Made by a program: the position numbers and the translations under genes
Origin: Lachnoclostridium sp. UBA1175
GTDB lineage: Bacteria > Bacillota > Clostridia > Lachnospirales > Lachnospiraceae
Direction of reading: 5' to 3'
Length of the DNA: 5,188 nucleotides
Assembly: GCA_002311665.1 (NCBI GenBank)
Contig: DBYX01000004.1
Span: 259 to 5,446 of the forward strand
Notes under the pieces: generated by a model
What the model was told of the DNA's origin: nothing
The model's database searches: none
Seen by the model: the letters and a program-made list of their open reading frames with translations, nothing else
Shown: positions 1 to 5,188 of the stretch, piece by piece
Layout: each line of letters begins with the position of its first letter
Position numbering within the stretch: position 1 is the first letter of the stretch

Positions 1-2
1 CA

Positions 3-92
3 CGCGTGCAAAATCGCGAAATGGAAGACGGGGGGTATGAGCCTGCATTGTCATCTCAGATTTCGATTGACAAACGGCACGTTTGGTTGTAA
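3..92 (+). CDS. 3' end of an unidentified upstream gene (partial)
   Basis: An open frame enters from the left edge and gives 29 residues, ending in ...DKRHVWL before a TAA at 90-92. The composition is balanced and looks like a normal protein C-terminus. A second frame (1-99, also ending in TAA) is open too, but it reads as a less protein-like Cys/His-rich peptide. I do not recognise a family. In related phages an HNH nuclease, methyltransferase or other replication-end gene often precedes terS, but nothing here identifies one. The TAA stop overlaps the -10 box of the abiE promoter, so the new transcription unit starts directly at the end of this frame. The frame is short enough to be open by chance. 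Confidence 0.3.
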   Translation, partial: RVQNREMEDGGYEPALSSQISIDKRHVWL

Positions 93-95
93 TAT
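67..95 (+). promoter_or_regulatory. Sigma-70/SigA-type promoter for the abiE operon
   Basis: TTGACA at 67-72 matches the -35 consensus perfectly. A 17-nt spacer (73-89) leads to TAATAT at 90-95, which matches TATAAT at four of six positions. Transcription would start near 101-103, about 60 nt upstream of the abiEi start codon. The stretch 91-150 is very AT-rich (14 G/C in 60 bases). The promoter gives the toxin-antitoxin pair its own expression, independent of the phage late transcript. Confidence 0.7.
71..85. promoter_or_regulatory. Inverted repeat in the promoter spacer, candidate AbiEi operator 1
   Basis: CAAACG (71-76), a GCA loop, then CGTTTG (80-85) form a perfect 6-bp palindrome between the -35 and -10 boxes. 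It contains the core CGGCA (75-79) that recurs in the second repeat downstream. A protein bound here would block RNA polymerase. Characterised AbiEi proteins repress their own operon by binding inverted repeats in the promoter. Assignment of this repeat as such a site is inference. Confidence 0.5.
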
Positions 96-105
96 TTAAT
101 TGAAA

Positions 106-130
106 TTCGGCAAAAGAGAAAAATGCCGAA
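106..130. promoter_or_regulatory. Inverted repeat after the -10 box, candidate AbiEi operator 2
   Basis: TTCGGCA (106-112) and TGCCGAA (124-130) are perfect 7-bp inverted arms around an 11-nt A-rich centre. They lie at or just after the predicted transcription start. The CGGCA core begins 33 nt after the same core in the upstream repeat, close to three helical turns, so both sites would face the same side of the DNA. No T-run follows, so a terminator is unlikely. Control of abiE by its own antitoxin is the simplest reading. Confidence 0.5.
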
Positions 131-149
131 AATAAATTAAATGAAATCG

Positions 150-155
150 AGGTGG
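150..155 (+). promoter_or_regulatory. Ribosome binding site that decides the abiEi start
   Basis: AGGTGG at 150-155 lies 5 nt before the ATG at 161. The in-frame GTG at 152 falls inside this site and would itself have no ribosome site, so the ATG at 161 is preferred. Confidence 0.7.
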
Positions 156-160
156 AAAAG

Positions 161-748
161 ATGGCAGGTACAGCAATACTTCCTGAAGATCAGAAGATCT
201 TTTCCATGAAGGAGCTTAAGGAAAAAGGCTTCTCGCAGTATAAGGTCAGCAGGCTGGTCGATGAAGGAAAGCTTATAAAACTGAATAAGAGCTATTACGA
301 GAACGCAGAGTATCGTGGTGAGGAATCAGACTTCTATTATACCGTAGCATACGCACCGAGGGGTGTGATCTGCCTGCTCAGCGCAGCGGTTTATTATCAT
401 CTGACAACATTCATTCCGGATGCTGTTGATGTAGCTATACCGAGGAAGTCAAAGATATCTACCGTGCCGGACTGGCCGCAGATGAATGTCCATCATTATA
501 CTGATGACAGGCATGAGCTGGGCGTTACTACGGTCAGGGAAGGCAAGAATGAATTCCAGATCTATGATATGGAAAAAACCGTCGTGGATATCGTGTTTTA
601 CAGAGAGAAGGTCGGGATTGAAGAAACCAAGGAGATCCTTGTGACCTATCTGCAGAGGAAAGACCGGAATCTGAACCGACTTCTGAAATATGCAGAACTG
701 ATGAAATGCGACAAAGCGATGAGACAATATCTGGAGGTGCTCGTATGA
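161..748 (+). CDS. abiEi: AbiEi-family antitoxin / autorepressor of a type IV toxin-antitoxin system
   Basis: This 195-residue protein is the antitoxin half of an AbiE system. Residues about 13-47 look like the N-terminal winged helix-turn-helix of the family (FSMKELKEKGFS, then SRLVDEGKLIKLNKSYYE). Residues about 68-96 carry the typical AbiEi core, a hydrophobic stretch with LLSAAVYYHLT followed by IP and a strand ending in AIPRK. A later EKTVVD (138-143) is also usual in the family. In characterised systems the wHTH domain binds repeats in the operon promoter, while the C-terminal domain counters the toxin without forming a stable complex (type IV). The gene lies directly behind a promoter with two inverted repeats, which fits autorepression. 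It overlaps abiEii by four bases (ATGA). No truncation is seen. The identification is from motifs and neighbour; the exact subfamily is not resolved. Confidence 0.85.
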   Translation: MAGTAILPEDQKIFSMKELKEKGFSQYKVSRLVDEGKLIKLNKSYYENAEYRGEESDFYYTVAYAPRGVICLLSAAVYYHLTTFIPDAVDVAIPRKSKISTVPDWPQMNVHHYTDDRHELGVTTVREGKNEFQIYDMEKTVVDIVFYREKVGIEETKEILVTYLQRKDRNLNRLLKYAELMKCDKAMRQYLEVLV

Positions 749-1641
749 TAAGTGCAATATCTGTAAAGGACAGGTTGAAGAACCAGGCAGTGGCCGGCGG
801 AAAAACATTTCAGGAAGCATTGACGGCGTATGGGTTGGAAAGAACCGTATACAGACTGTCGGTGTCAGAATATGTGGAGCGATTTACACTTAAGGGCGGG
901 ATATTCCTGTATGCGCTCTTTGAGGGAGAGTTCGCAAGAGCCACAAGAGACATAGACCTTCTGGCAAGGAATATGCCGAATAATGTGGAGGATATGAAGA
1001 AGGTATTTGAAAATATCTTCGCCATCGAGTGTGATGATGCCCTGCGGTATGATCTGGATACGCTGGAGGTAATAGACATCACCGAGTTCAAGGAATATCA
1101 CGGTGTGAATGTTTCCATCATGGCGTATCTGGACAGGACGAAAGTTCCGGTATCTATTGATATCGGATTTGGGGATGTTGTTTATCCGGACAGGGTGAAA
1201 ATGGAGTTCCCCGTTCTACTGGATATGGAGGTTCCAGAGATTTATGCGTATTCCATTTCATCGGTAATATCCGAGAAATTTGAAGCAATCGTTTCTCTGG
1301 GAGATGCTAACAGCAGATATAAGGATTTTTACGATATTTATATCCTGGCTGACAGATATGACCTTGACGGAATAGAACTGAAGGAAGCAGTCAGAGAAAC
1401 CTTTGAGCATAGAGGGACAGGTTTTGATGATATCTTTGCTTTCACTGATGACTTTTTGGCCAGTGAGATTCACCAGAGCAGATGGAAAGCATTTCTGAAA
1501 AAGAAGAAAGCACTTGTGAATGCAGAACTGGAAGATGTGGTTAAACTGCTCAAAGCGTTACTGCTTCCAATTGTGGAGAGTATAACCGGAAACATCGACT
1601 ATTCAGCAAAATGGGATCATGAATCTCGAAGCTGGAAATGA
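745..1641 (+). CDS. abiEii: AbiEii/AbiGii-family nucleotidyltransferase toxin
   Basis: This 298-residue protein is a probable nucleotidyltransferase (DUF1814/AbiEii fold) that inhibits growth when not countered by AbiEi. Visible motifs are KGG at 50-52, RATRDID at 65-71 with the two expected metal-binding aspartates D69 and D71, a third acidic strand SIDIGFGD (137-144), and the C-terminal EKFEAIV (177-183) plus RYKDFYD (191-197), which match the family's EK and KD(F/Y)xD motifs. Streptococcal AbiEii has a G-S-x10-D-x-D arrangement; here GG is followed by Ile and 16 residues separate G52 from D69, so it belongs to a divergent branch. Related toxins transfer nucleotides (GTP-dependent activity for AbiEii, tRNA modification for MenT relatives); the substrate here is unknown. 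I chose ATG 745 because GGAGG (733-737) lies 7 nt upstream, giving a 4-nt overlap and translational coupling with abiEi. The catalytic set looks intact. Confidence 0.87.
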   Translation: MISAISVKDRLKNQAVAGGKTFQEALTAYGLERTVYRLSVSEYVERFTLKGGIFLYALFEGEFARATRDIDLLARNMPNNVEDMKKVFENIFAIECDDALRYDLDTLEVIDITEFKEYHGVNVSIMAYLDRTKVPVSIDIGFGDVVYPDRVKMEFPVLLDMEVPEIYAYSISSVISEKFEAIVSLGDANSRYKDFYDIYILADRYDLDGIELKEAVRETFEHRGTGFDDIFAFTDDFLASEIHQSRWKAFLKKKKALVNAELEDVVKLLKALLLPIVESITGNIDYSAKWDHESRSWK

Positions 1642-1662
1642 AGAAGTGAAATGAACATCAAG

Positions 1663-1695
1663 AGGATCATGTGAAGAGCATGGTCCTTTTATTTT
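1663..1695 (+). terminator. Rho-independent terminator-like hairpin after abiEii
   Basis: AGGATCATG (1663-1671) pairs with CATGGTCCT (1679-1687) in a 9-bp stem with one G-U pair and a 7-nt loop. The stem is followed by TTT-A-TTTT (1688-1695). It starts 21 nt after the abiEii stop and ends 20 nt before terS. It would close the abiE unit, but it would also lie in the path of any phage late transcript coming from upstream, unless that is antiterminated or starts elsewhere. The stem is only moderately GC-rich, so partial termination is possible. Confidence 0.55.
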
Positions 1696-1714
1696 GCGGA
1701 AAGGAGGGATTCCG

Positions 1715-2185
1715 ATGGCTGGGAGAAAACCGAAACCTACAGCATTGAAGAAACTGGAAGGCAATCCAGGGAAAAGAAAACTGAATACTAAAGAGCCGAT
1801 GCCGGGTAAAGGAATGCCCGACTGTCCGAAGTGGTTGCTTCCAGAAGCGAAGAAGGAGTGGGAGAGACTCTGCGTGAAGTTATCCGAGATAGGTGTACTC
1901 ACTGAGATTGATATGGCTGCGTTTGCTGCTTACTGCCAGTCCTACGCAAGATGGAAAGAGGCTCAGGAGCATATTGATTCTGAAGGTTCAACCTTTGAGA
2001 CAGATAAAGGATATCATCAGCAGACACCATGGGTCGGTATTGCAAATACCAATCAGAAACTGATGATGCAGGCGGCATCTGAGTTCGGACTGACTCCATC
2101 TGCCAGATCGAGAATCATGGCGGCATCCGGCGTCGGAAAAGACGAAGAAGATGAGATGGAGGCATTACTTGGGGGTGAGGCTTAA
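1715..2185 (+). CDS. terS: Phage terminase small subunit, P27 family
   Basis: This 156-residue protein is the DNA-recognition subunit of the packaging motor. The N-terminus (residues 3-21) carries the P27-family signature GRKPKPTALKKLEGNPGKR, a basic segment. The middle (about 43-85) is predicted helical (EAKKEWERL, TEIDMAAFAAYC). FGLTPSARSRI at 124-134 is the conserved family C-terminal block, and an acidic tail (KDEEDEMEALL) follows. The ATG at 1715 is chosen over an in-frame TTG at 1694 because AAGGAGG (1701-1707) lies 7 nt upstream of it. Length and motif order are normal for the family. It overlaps terL by one base (TAATG), as expected for co-translated partners. No clear promoter is seen between the preceding hairpin and this gene. 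Confidence 0.93.
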   Translation: MAGRKPKPTALKKLEGNPGKRKLNTKEPMPGKGMPDCPKWLLPEAKKEWERLCVKLSEIGVLTEIDMAAFAAYCQSYARWKEAQEHIDSEGSTFETDKGYHQQTPWVGIANTNQKLMMQAASEFGLTPSARSRIMAASGVGKDEEDEMEALLGGEA

Positions 2186-3810
2186 TGGCGGAGAGAAGAC
2201 CTGCGGGTTATCCGAAGCTGAAGAATTATAAGCCGTCGAGATTCATGCTTCCGACATCTCATTATGATAAAGCGAAGGCTGACAGGGCAGTAAAGTTTAT
2301 TGAGAACTTGTGCCACACAAAAGGCAAATGGGCAGGCAAGAGGTTCTGGCTGCTTCCCTGGCAGGAGCAGTTGATCCGGGACATCTTCGGAATCGTCAAA
2401 CCTGATGGGTACAGGCAGTTCCGGACAGCTTTTGTAGAAATATGCAAGAAGGTAGGGAAGAGCGAATTGGCAGCAGCCGTCGCTCTTTATCTTTTATATG
2501 CAGATAATGAACCATCTGCTGAAGTCTATGGTGCTGCAGCTGACAGACAGCAGGCCAGTATCGTTTTCGATGTGGCAAGACAGATGGTTGAGATGTCGCC
2601 GGCGCTTTTGAAGCGGTCAAAGCTGATGACGGCAACAAAGAGAATAGTAAACTACGGAAATTCAGGATATTACCAGGTGCTCAGTGCAGAGGTCGGGGGT
2701 AAGCATGGATTTTCAGTCAGTGGATTGGTGTTTGATGAGATTCATACGCAGCCGAACAGGCAGCTGTATGACGTTCTGACGAAGGGATCATCGGATGCCA
2801 GACAGAATCCGCTGCATTTCATTATCACCACGGCAGGTACCGACAGACATTCCATTGCGTATGAGCTTCATACGAAGGCGGTGGATATTCTGGAAGGCCG
2901 GCGTGTGGATCCGACATTTTATCCGGTGGTCTACGGACTGAAGGATGATGAGGACTGGGAGGATGAAGCTAACTGGTACAAGGTCAATCCTTCTCTGGGA
3001 TATACGGTAGATATCGAAAGGCTCAGGGATGCATACCGGGAAGCAAAACAGAATCCGGCAGATGAAGTGACCTTCAAGTGGCTGAGGCTGAACATGTGGG
3101 TTTCAAGTACTGTTGCATGGATACCGGATGCGATATTCATGAAGGGTAATGAAGAAATAGACCTGGCTGCTCTGGAAGGCAGGGACTGTTACGGCGGTCT
3201 GGACTTATCCAGTACGGGAGATATCACGGCACTGGTGCTGATGTTTCCTCCGAGGGATGAGGATGAGAAGTATATCCTGCTTCCGTTCTTCTGGGTACCT
3301 GAAGAAACGATACCGCAGAGAGTGAAGGCAGCTTCCGTTCCTTATGATATCTGGGAGAGGCAGGGTTATCTGTTATCGACCGATGGCAACGTGATCCACT
3401 ATGACTTCATTGAGAAGTTCATCAATGATCTGGCGGAAAAATACCACATCGTCGAGATCGCAGTGGACAGATGGAACGCCACACAGATGATCCAGAACCT
3501 GGAAGGTGATGGATTCACGATGGTTCCGTTCGGCCAGGGCTTTGCTTCAATGTCCGGACCGACGAAGGATTTTTATCGGCTGCTCATGGAAGGACAGATT
3601 ATTCATGGAGGACATCCGGTTCTCAGATGGATGGCCGGCAACGTGGTAGTCGATACGGATCCTGCAGGGAACATTAAAGTGACGAAGGCAAAATCGAAAG
3701 AAAAGATCGACGGCATTGTGGCTGCGATCATGGCGCTTGACCGATGTATCCGCAATCAGACGGAGCCACAGGGGAGTGTTTATGATGAGCGCGGCCTGTT
3801 GGTCTTTTGA
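2185..3810 (+). CDS. terL: Phage terminase large subunit, HK97-like (ATPase plus nuclease)
   Basis: This 541-residue protein is the packaging motor and DNA-cutting enzyme. In the N-terminal ATPase domain, CKKVGKSE (87-94) is the Walker A variant, LVFDEIH (181-187) is the Walker B with catalytic E185, and TTAGTD (215-220) is the coupling motif. The C-terminal RNase H-like nuclease shows its three acidic positions: YGGLDLSST with D340, AVDRWNA with D428, and KIDGIVAAIMALD with D509. The RWN and KIDG contexts are typical of the Terminase_1/HK97 group. Length is normal and no key residue is missing. The start ATG overlaps the terS stop by one base, with a G-rich ribosome site (GGGGGTGAGG, 2171-2180) just before it. 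TerL acts with TerS at the portal vertex of the prohead. Phages with this TerL type usually package by cos cutting, but no cos site can be confirmed here. Confidence 0.95.
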   Translation: MAERRPAGYPKLKNYKPSRFMLPTSHYDKAKADRAVKFIENLCHTKGKWAGKRFWLLPWQEQLIRDIFGIVKPDGYRQFRTAFVEICKKVGKSELAAAVALYLLYADNEPSAEVYGAAADRQQASIVFDVARQMVEMSPALLKRSKLMTATKRIVNYGNSGYYQVLSAEVGGKHGFSVSGLVFDEIHTQPNRQLYDVLTKGSSDARQNPLHFIITTAGTDRHSIAYELHTKAVDILEGRRVDPTFYPVVYGLKDDEDWEDEANWYKVNPSLGYTVDIERLRDAYREAKQNPADEVTFKWLRLNMWVSSTVAWIPDAIFMKGNEEIDLAALEGRDCYGGLDLSSTGDITALVLMFPPRDEDEKYILLPFFWVPEETIPQRVKAASVPYDIWERQGYLLSTDGNVIHYDFIEKFINDLAEKYHIVEIAVDRWNATQMIQNLEGDGFTMVPFGQGFASMSGPTKDFYRLLMEGQIIHGGHPVLRWMAGNVVVDTDPAGNIKVTKAKSKEKIDGIVAAIMALDRCIRNQTEPQGSVYDERGLLVF

Positions 3811-3820
3811 GGATAAAGCA

Positions 3821-3934
3821 ATGTTGATTTTATCAATGATCGGCTTCCTTGTGATCAGGGAAGCCTTGAATCAGGCATATGAAGGAGGAACTGGGTATGG
3901 GAATACTGAGCGGTTTATTTCGGAGCAGGGATAA
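3821..3934 (+). CDS. Possible small membrane peptide between terL and portal
   Basis: A 37-residue frame starts at ATG 3821, with GAGG (3809-3812) 8 nt upstream, and ends 38 nt inside the portal gene in another frame. Residues 1-12 (MLILSMIGFLVI) are strongly hydrophobic and could form a short membrane or signal-anchor segment. The rest is polar (REALNQAYEGG...SEQG). It fills an otherwise unexplained 86-nt gap between terL and portal in a tightly packed operon. An earlier in-frame ATG at 3782 or 3785, inside the end of terL and after GGGGAG (3771-3776), would give a 49-50 residue form. No family is recognised, and the tail overlapping portal weakens the call, since the frame may simply be open by chance. 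Confidence 0.35.
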   Translation: MLILSMIGFLVIREALNQAYEGGTGYGNTERFISEQG

Positions 3935-5188
3935 GCCCACAGACAGGACGGCAGGAAGCAGTTACAGCTTCTTTCTTGGCGGAACTGCAAGTGGCAAGTA
4001 TGTGACTGAGAGATCTGCGATGCAGATGACGGCGGTGTACTGCTGCGTGAGGATCCTGTCGGAGGCAGTGGCGAGCCTGCCATTACAATTTTACAGATAT
4101 ACAGATGATGGCGGTAAGGAGAAAGCGGTGGAACATCCGCTTTATTTTTTGCTCCATGATGAGCCGAATCCGGAGATGACTTCCTTCATTTTCAGGGAGA
4201 CTTTGATGACGCATTTGCTCCTGTGGGGCAATGCCTACAGTCAGATCATCCGCAACGGCAAGGGTGAAGTCGTAGCTTTGTATCCGCTGATGCCGGATCG
4301 GATGAAGGTGGACCGTGATGAGCATGGAAGGCTCTATTACGAATACACCGTTTACGATTCGGATGATGTGGACGGCAGGAAGGGAACCAACAAGGTCGGA
4401 AGGACTGTACGGCTTCAGCCTCATGATGTGCTTCACATTCCGGGGCTTGGCTTTGATGGCCTGGTTGGATATTCGCCTATTGCGATGGCGAAAAATGCGA
4501 TCGGGCTGGCAATCGCTACCGAAGAGTATGGCAGCAAGTTCTTTGCGAACGGTGCGGCTCCTTCCGGCGTGCTGGAGCATCCGGGAACCATTAAGGATCC
4601 GAGCAAGGTGAGGGAAAGCTGGCAGGCTACCTTCGGTGGTTCGGGGAATGCGAATAAGATCGCAGTACTTGAAGAAGGCATGAAGTACACGCCGATTTCC
4701 ATTTCACCGGAGCAGGCCCAGTTCCTGGAGACAAGGAAGTTCCAGATCGATGAGATTGCAAGAATCTTCCGTGTGCCGCCTCATATGATCGGAGATTTGG
4801 AGAAATCCAGCTTCAACAACATTGAGCAGCAGTCGCTGGAGTTTGTGAAGTATACGCTGGATCCGTGGGTGAGCCGTTGGGAGCAGGCAATGGTGAGAGC
4901 CTTGCTGACTCCGGATGAGAAGAAGAAATACTTCTTCAAGTTCAATGTGGACGGTCTGCTTAGGGGTGATTACCAGAGCAGGATGAACGGCTATGCGACA
5001 GCCAGACAGAACGGATGGATGTCTGCCAATGATATCCGTGAGCTGGAAAACCTTGATAGGATCCCGGCGGAACAGGGCGGTGATCTGTACCTGATCAATG
5101 GAAACATGACGAAGCTGGAGGATGCCGGGATATTTGCGGCGGACGGAAACGGGAAGGAGGAAAATTCCGATGAAGAAGTTTTGGAACT
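3897..5188 (+). CDS. Phage portal protein, HK97 family (3' end beyond window)
   Basis: The portal forms the dodecameric ring through which TerL pumps DNA and to which the connector and tail attach. The frame is open from ATG 3897 to the window edge, 430 codons with no stop. AAGGAGG (3882-3888) lies 8 nt before the start. Family blocks appear in order: a helical N-terminal segment with AVYCCVRILSEAVASLPL (about 48-65), WGNAYSQIIRNGKGEVVALYPL (about 110-131), VLHIPGLGFDGLVGYSPI (about 178-195), and RVPPHMIGDLEKSSFNNIEQQS (about 292-313), which is close to the usual HK97 portal RVPP.MIGD motif. The final residues are acidic and low in complexity (KEENSDEEVLE), so the true C-terminus is probably near. 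The order terS-terL-portal-protease is the standard HK97-type head module. Confidence 0.95.
   Translation, partial: MGILSGLFRSRDKPTDRTAGSSYSFFLGGTASGKYVTERSAMQMTAVYCCVRILSEAVASLPLQFYRYTDDGGKEKAVEHPLYFLLHDEPNPEMTSFIFRETLMTHLLLWGNAYSQIIRNGKGEVVALYPLMPDRMKVDRDEHGRLYYEYTVYDSDDVDGRKGTNKVGRTVRLQPHDVLHIPGLGFDGLVGYSPIAMAKNAIGLAIATEEYGSKFFANGAAPSGVLEHPGTIKDPSKVRESWQATFGGSGNANKIAVLEEGMKYTPISISPEQAQFLETRKFQIDEIARIFRVPPHMIGDLEKSSFNNIEQQSLEFVKYTLDPWVSRWEQAMVRALLTPDEKKKYFFKFNVDGLLRGDYQSRMNGYATARQNGWMSANDIRELENLDRIPAEQGGDLYLINGNMTKLEDAGIFAADGNGKEENSDEEVLE
5170..5188 (+). CDS. Start of the next head gene, probably ClpP-like prohead protease (partial)
   Basis: AAGGAGG at 5154-5160 lies 9 nt before an ATG at 5170 that reads MKKFWN to the window edge, in a different frame from portal. 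The gene therefore overlaps the portal 3' end. In HK97-type modules the gene after portal is usually the prohead protease, often ClpP-like (Clp/S14), and a short MKKFWN-type start is common in clostridial phage versions. Six codons cannot prove this, so the product is inferred from position and the start signal. Confidence 0.55.

Noticed and set aside
123..140. A five-codon leader frame (MPKIN) upstream of abiEi
   Set aside because: It lies within the second inverted repeat, has no convincing ribosome site, and is too short to separate from chance.
449..820. A 123-codon minus-strand frame across the abiEi/abiEii junction
   Set aside because: It lies opposite two well-supported genes with a coupled start and shows no family features.
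1614..1671. GGATCATG repeated at 1614-1621 and 1664-1671, considered as insertion-site duplication
   Set aside because: One copy is inside the end of abiEii and the other is an arm of the hairpin. An 8-bp match 50 nt apart is easily chance, and neither brackets the cassette.
4083..4580. A 165-codon open frame on the minus strand inside the portal gene
   Set aside because: It is fully antisense to a clear portal coding region, has no plausible ribosome site or recognisable domain, and its residues (many R, H, I, S) look like a shadow translation.
4315..4611. A 98-codon plus-strand frame inside portal
   Set aside because: It overlaps a conserved portal core in another frame and has no sign of its own function.
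1..5188. CRISPR array, tRNA gene, insertion sequence or attachment site
   Set aside because: No regularly spaced repeats, tRNA-like fold, transposase frame or recombinase gene was seen. The window is nearly all explained by the listed genes.

Overview
The window reads as the start of the packaging and head module of a tailed, HK97-type (siphovirus-like) phage or prophage. A two-gene AbiE-type toxin-antitoxin cassette sits immediately upstream of the terminase genes. Strong AGGAGG-like ribosome sites, frequent AGA/AGG arginine codons, moderate GC and the protein families suggest a low-to-mid GC Firmicute host, probably a gut Clostridia/Lachnospiraceae-type bacterium. The host is an inference from style, not from a marker gene.

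Layout, all on the + strand. Positions 1-92 hold the unidentified 3' end of an upstream reading frame. Positions 67-150 are a compact, AT-rich control region: a perfect TTGACA -35 box, a 17-nt spacer, TAATAT, and two inverted repeats that share the core CGGCA. From 161 to 1641 lies abiEi (antitoxin and probable autorepressor) followed by abiEii (nucleotidyltransferase toxin), joined by an ATGA overlap. A hairpin followed by a T-rich run (1663-1695) closes the cassette. From 1715 come the P27-family small terminase, the large terminase (TAATG overlap), a possible 37-residue membrane peptide, an HK97-family portal protein that runs off the end of the window, and the first six codons of a further gene that is probably the ClpP-like prohead protease.

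Working together: TerS and TerL recognise, cut and pump phage DNA through the portal into the prohead, which the protease matures. The abiE pair has its own promoter and a terminator-like hairpin, so it looks like a 'moron'-style cargo unit inserted next to the late genes. Its likely role is exclusion of competing phages or stabilisation of the element. The most interesting parts are the control region with its repeats and the placement of the cassette between an upstream gene and terS.
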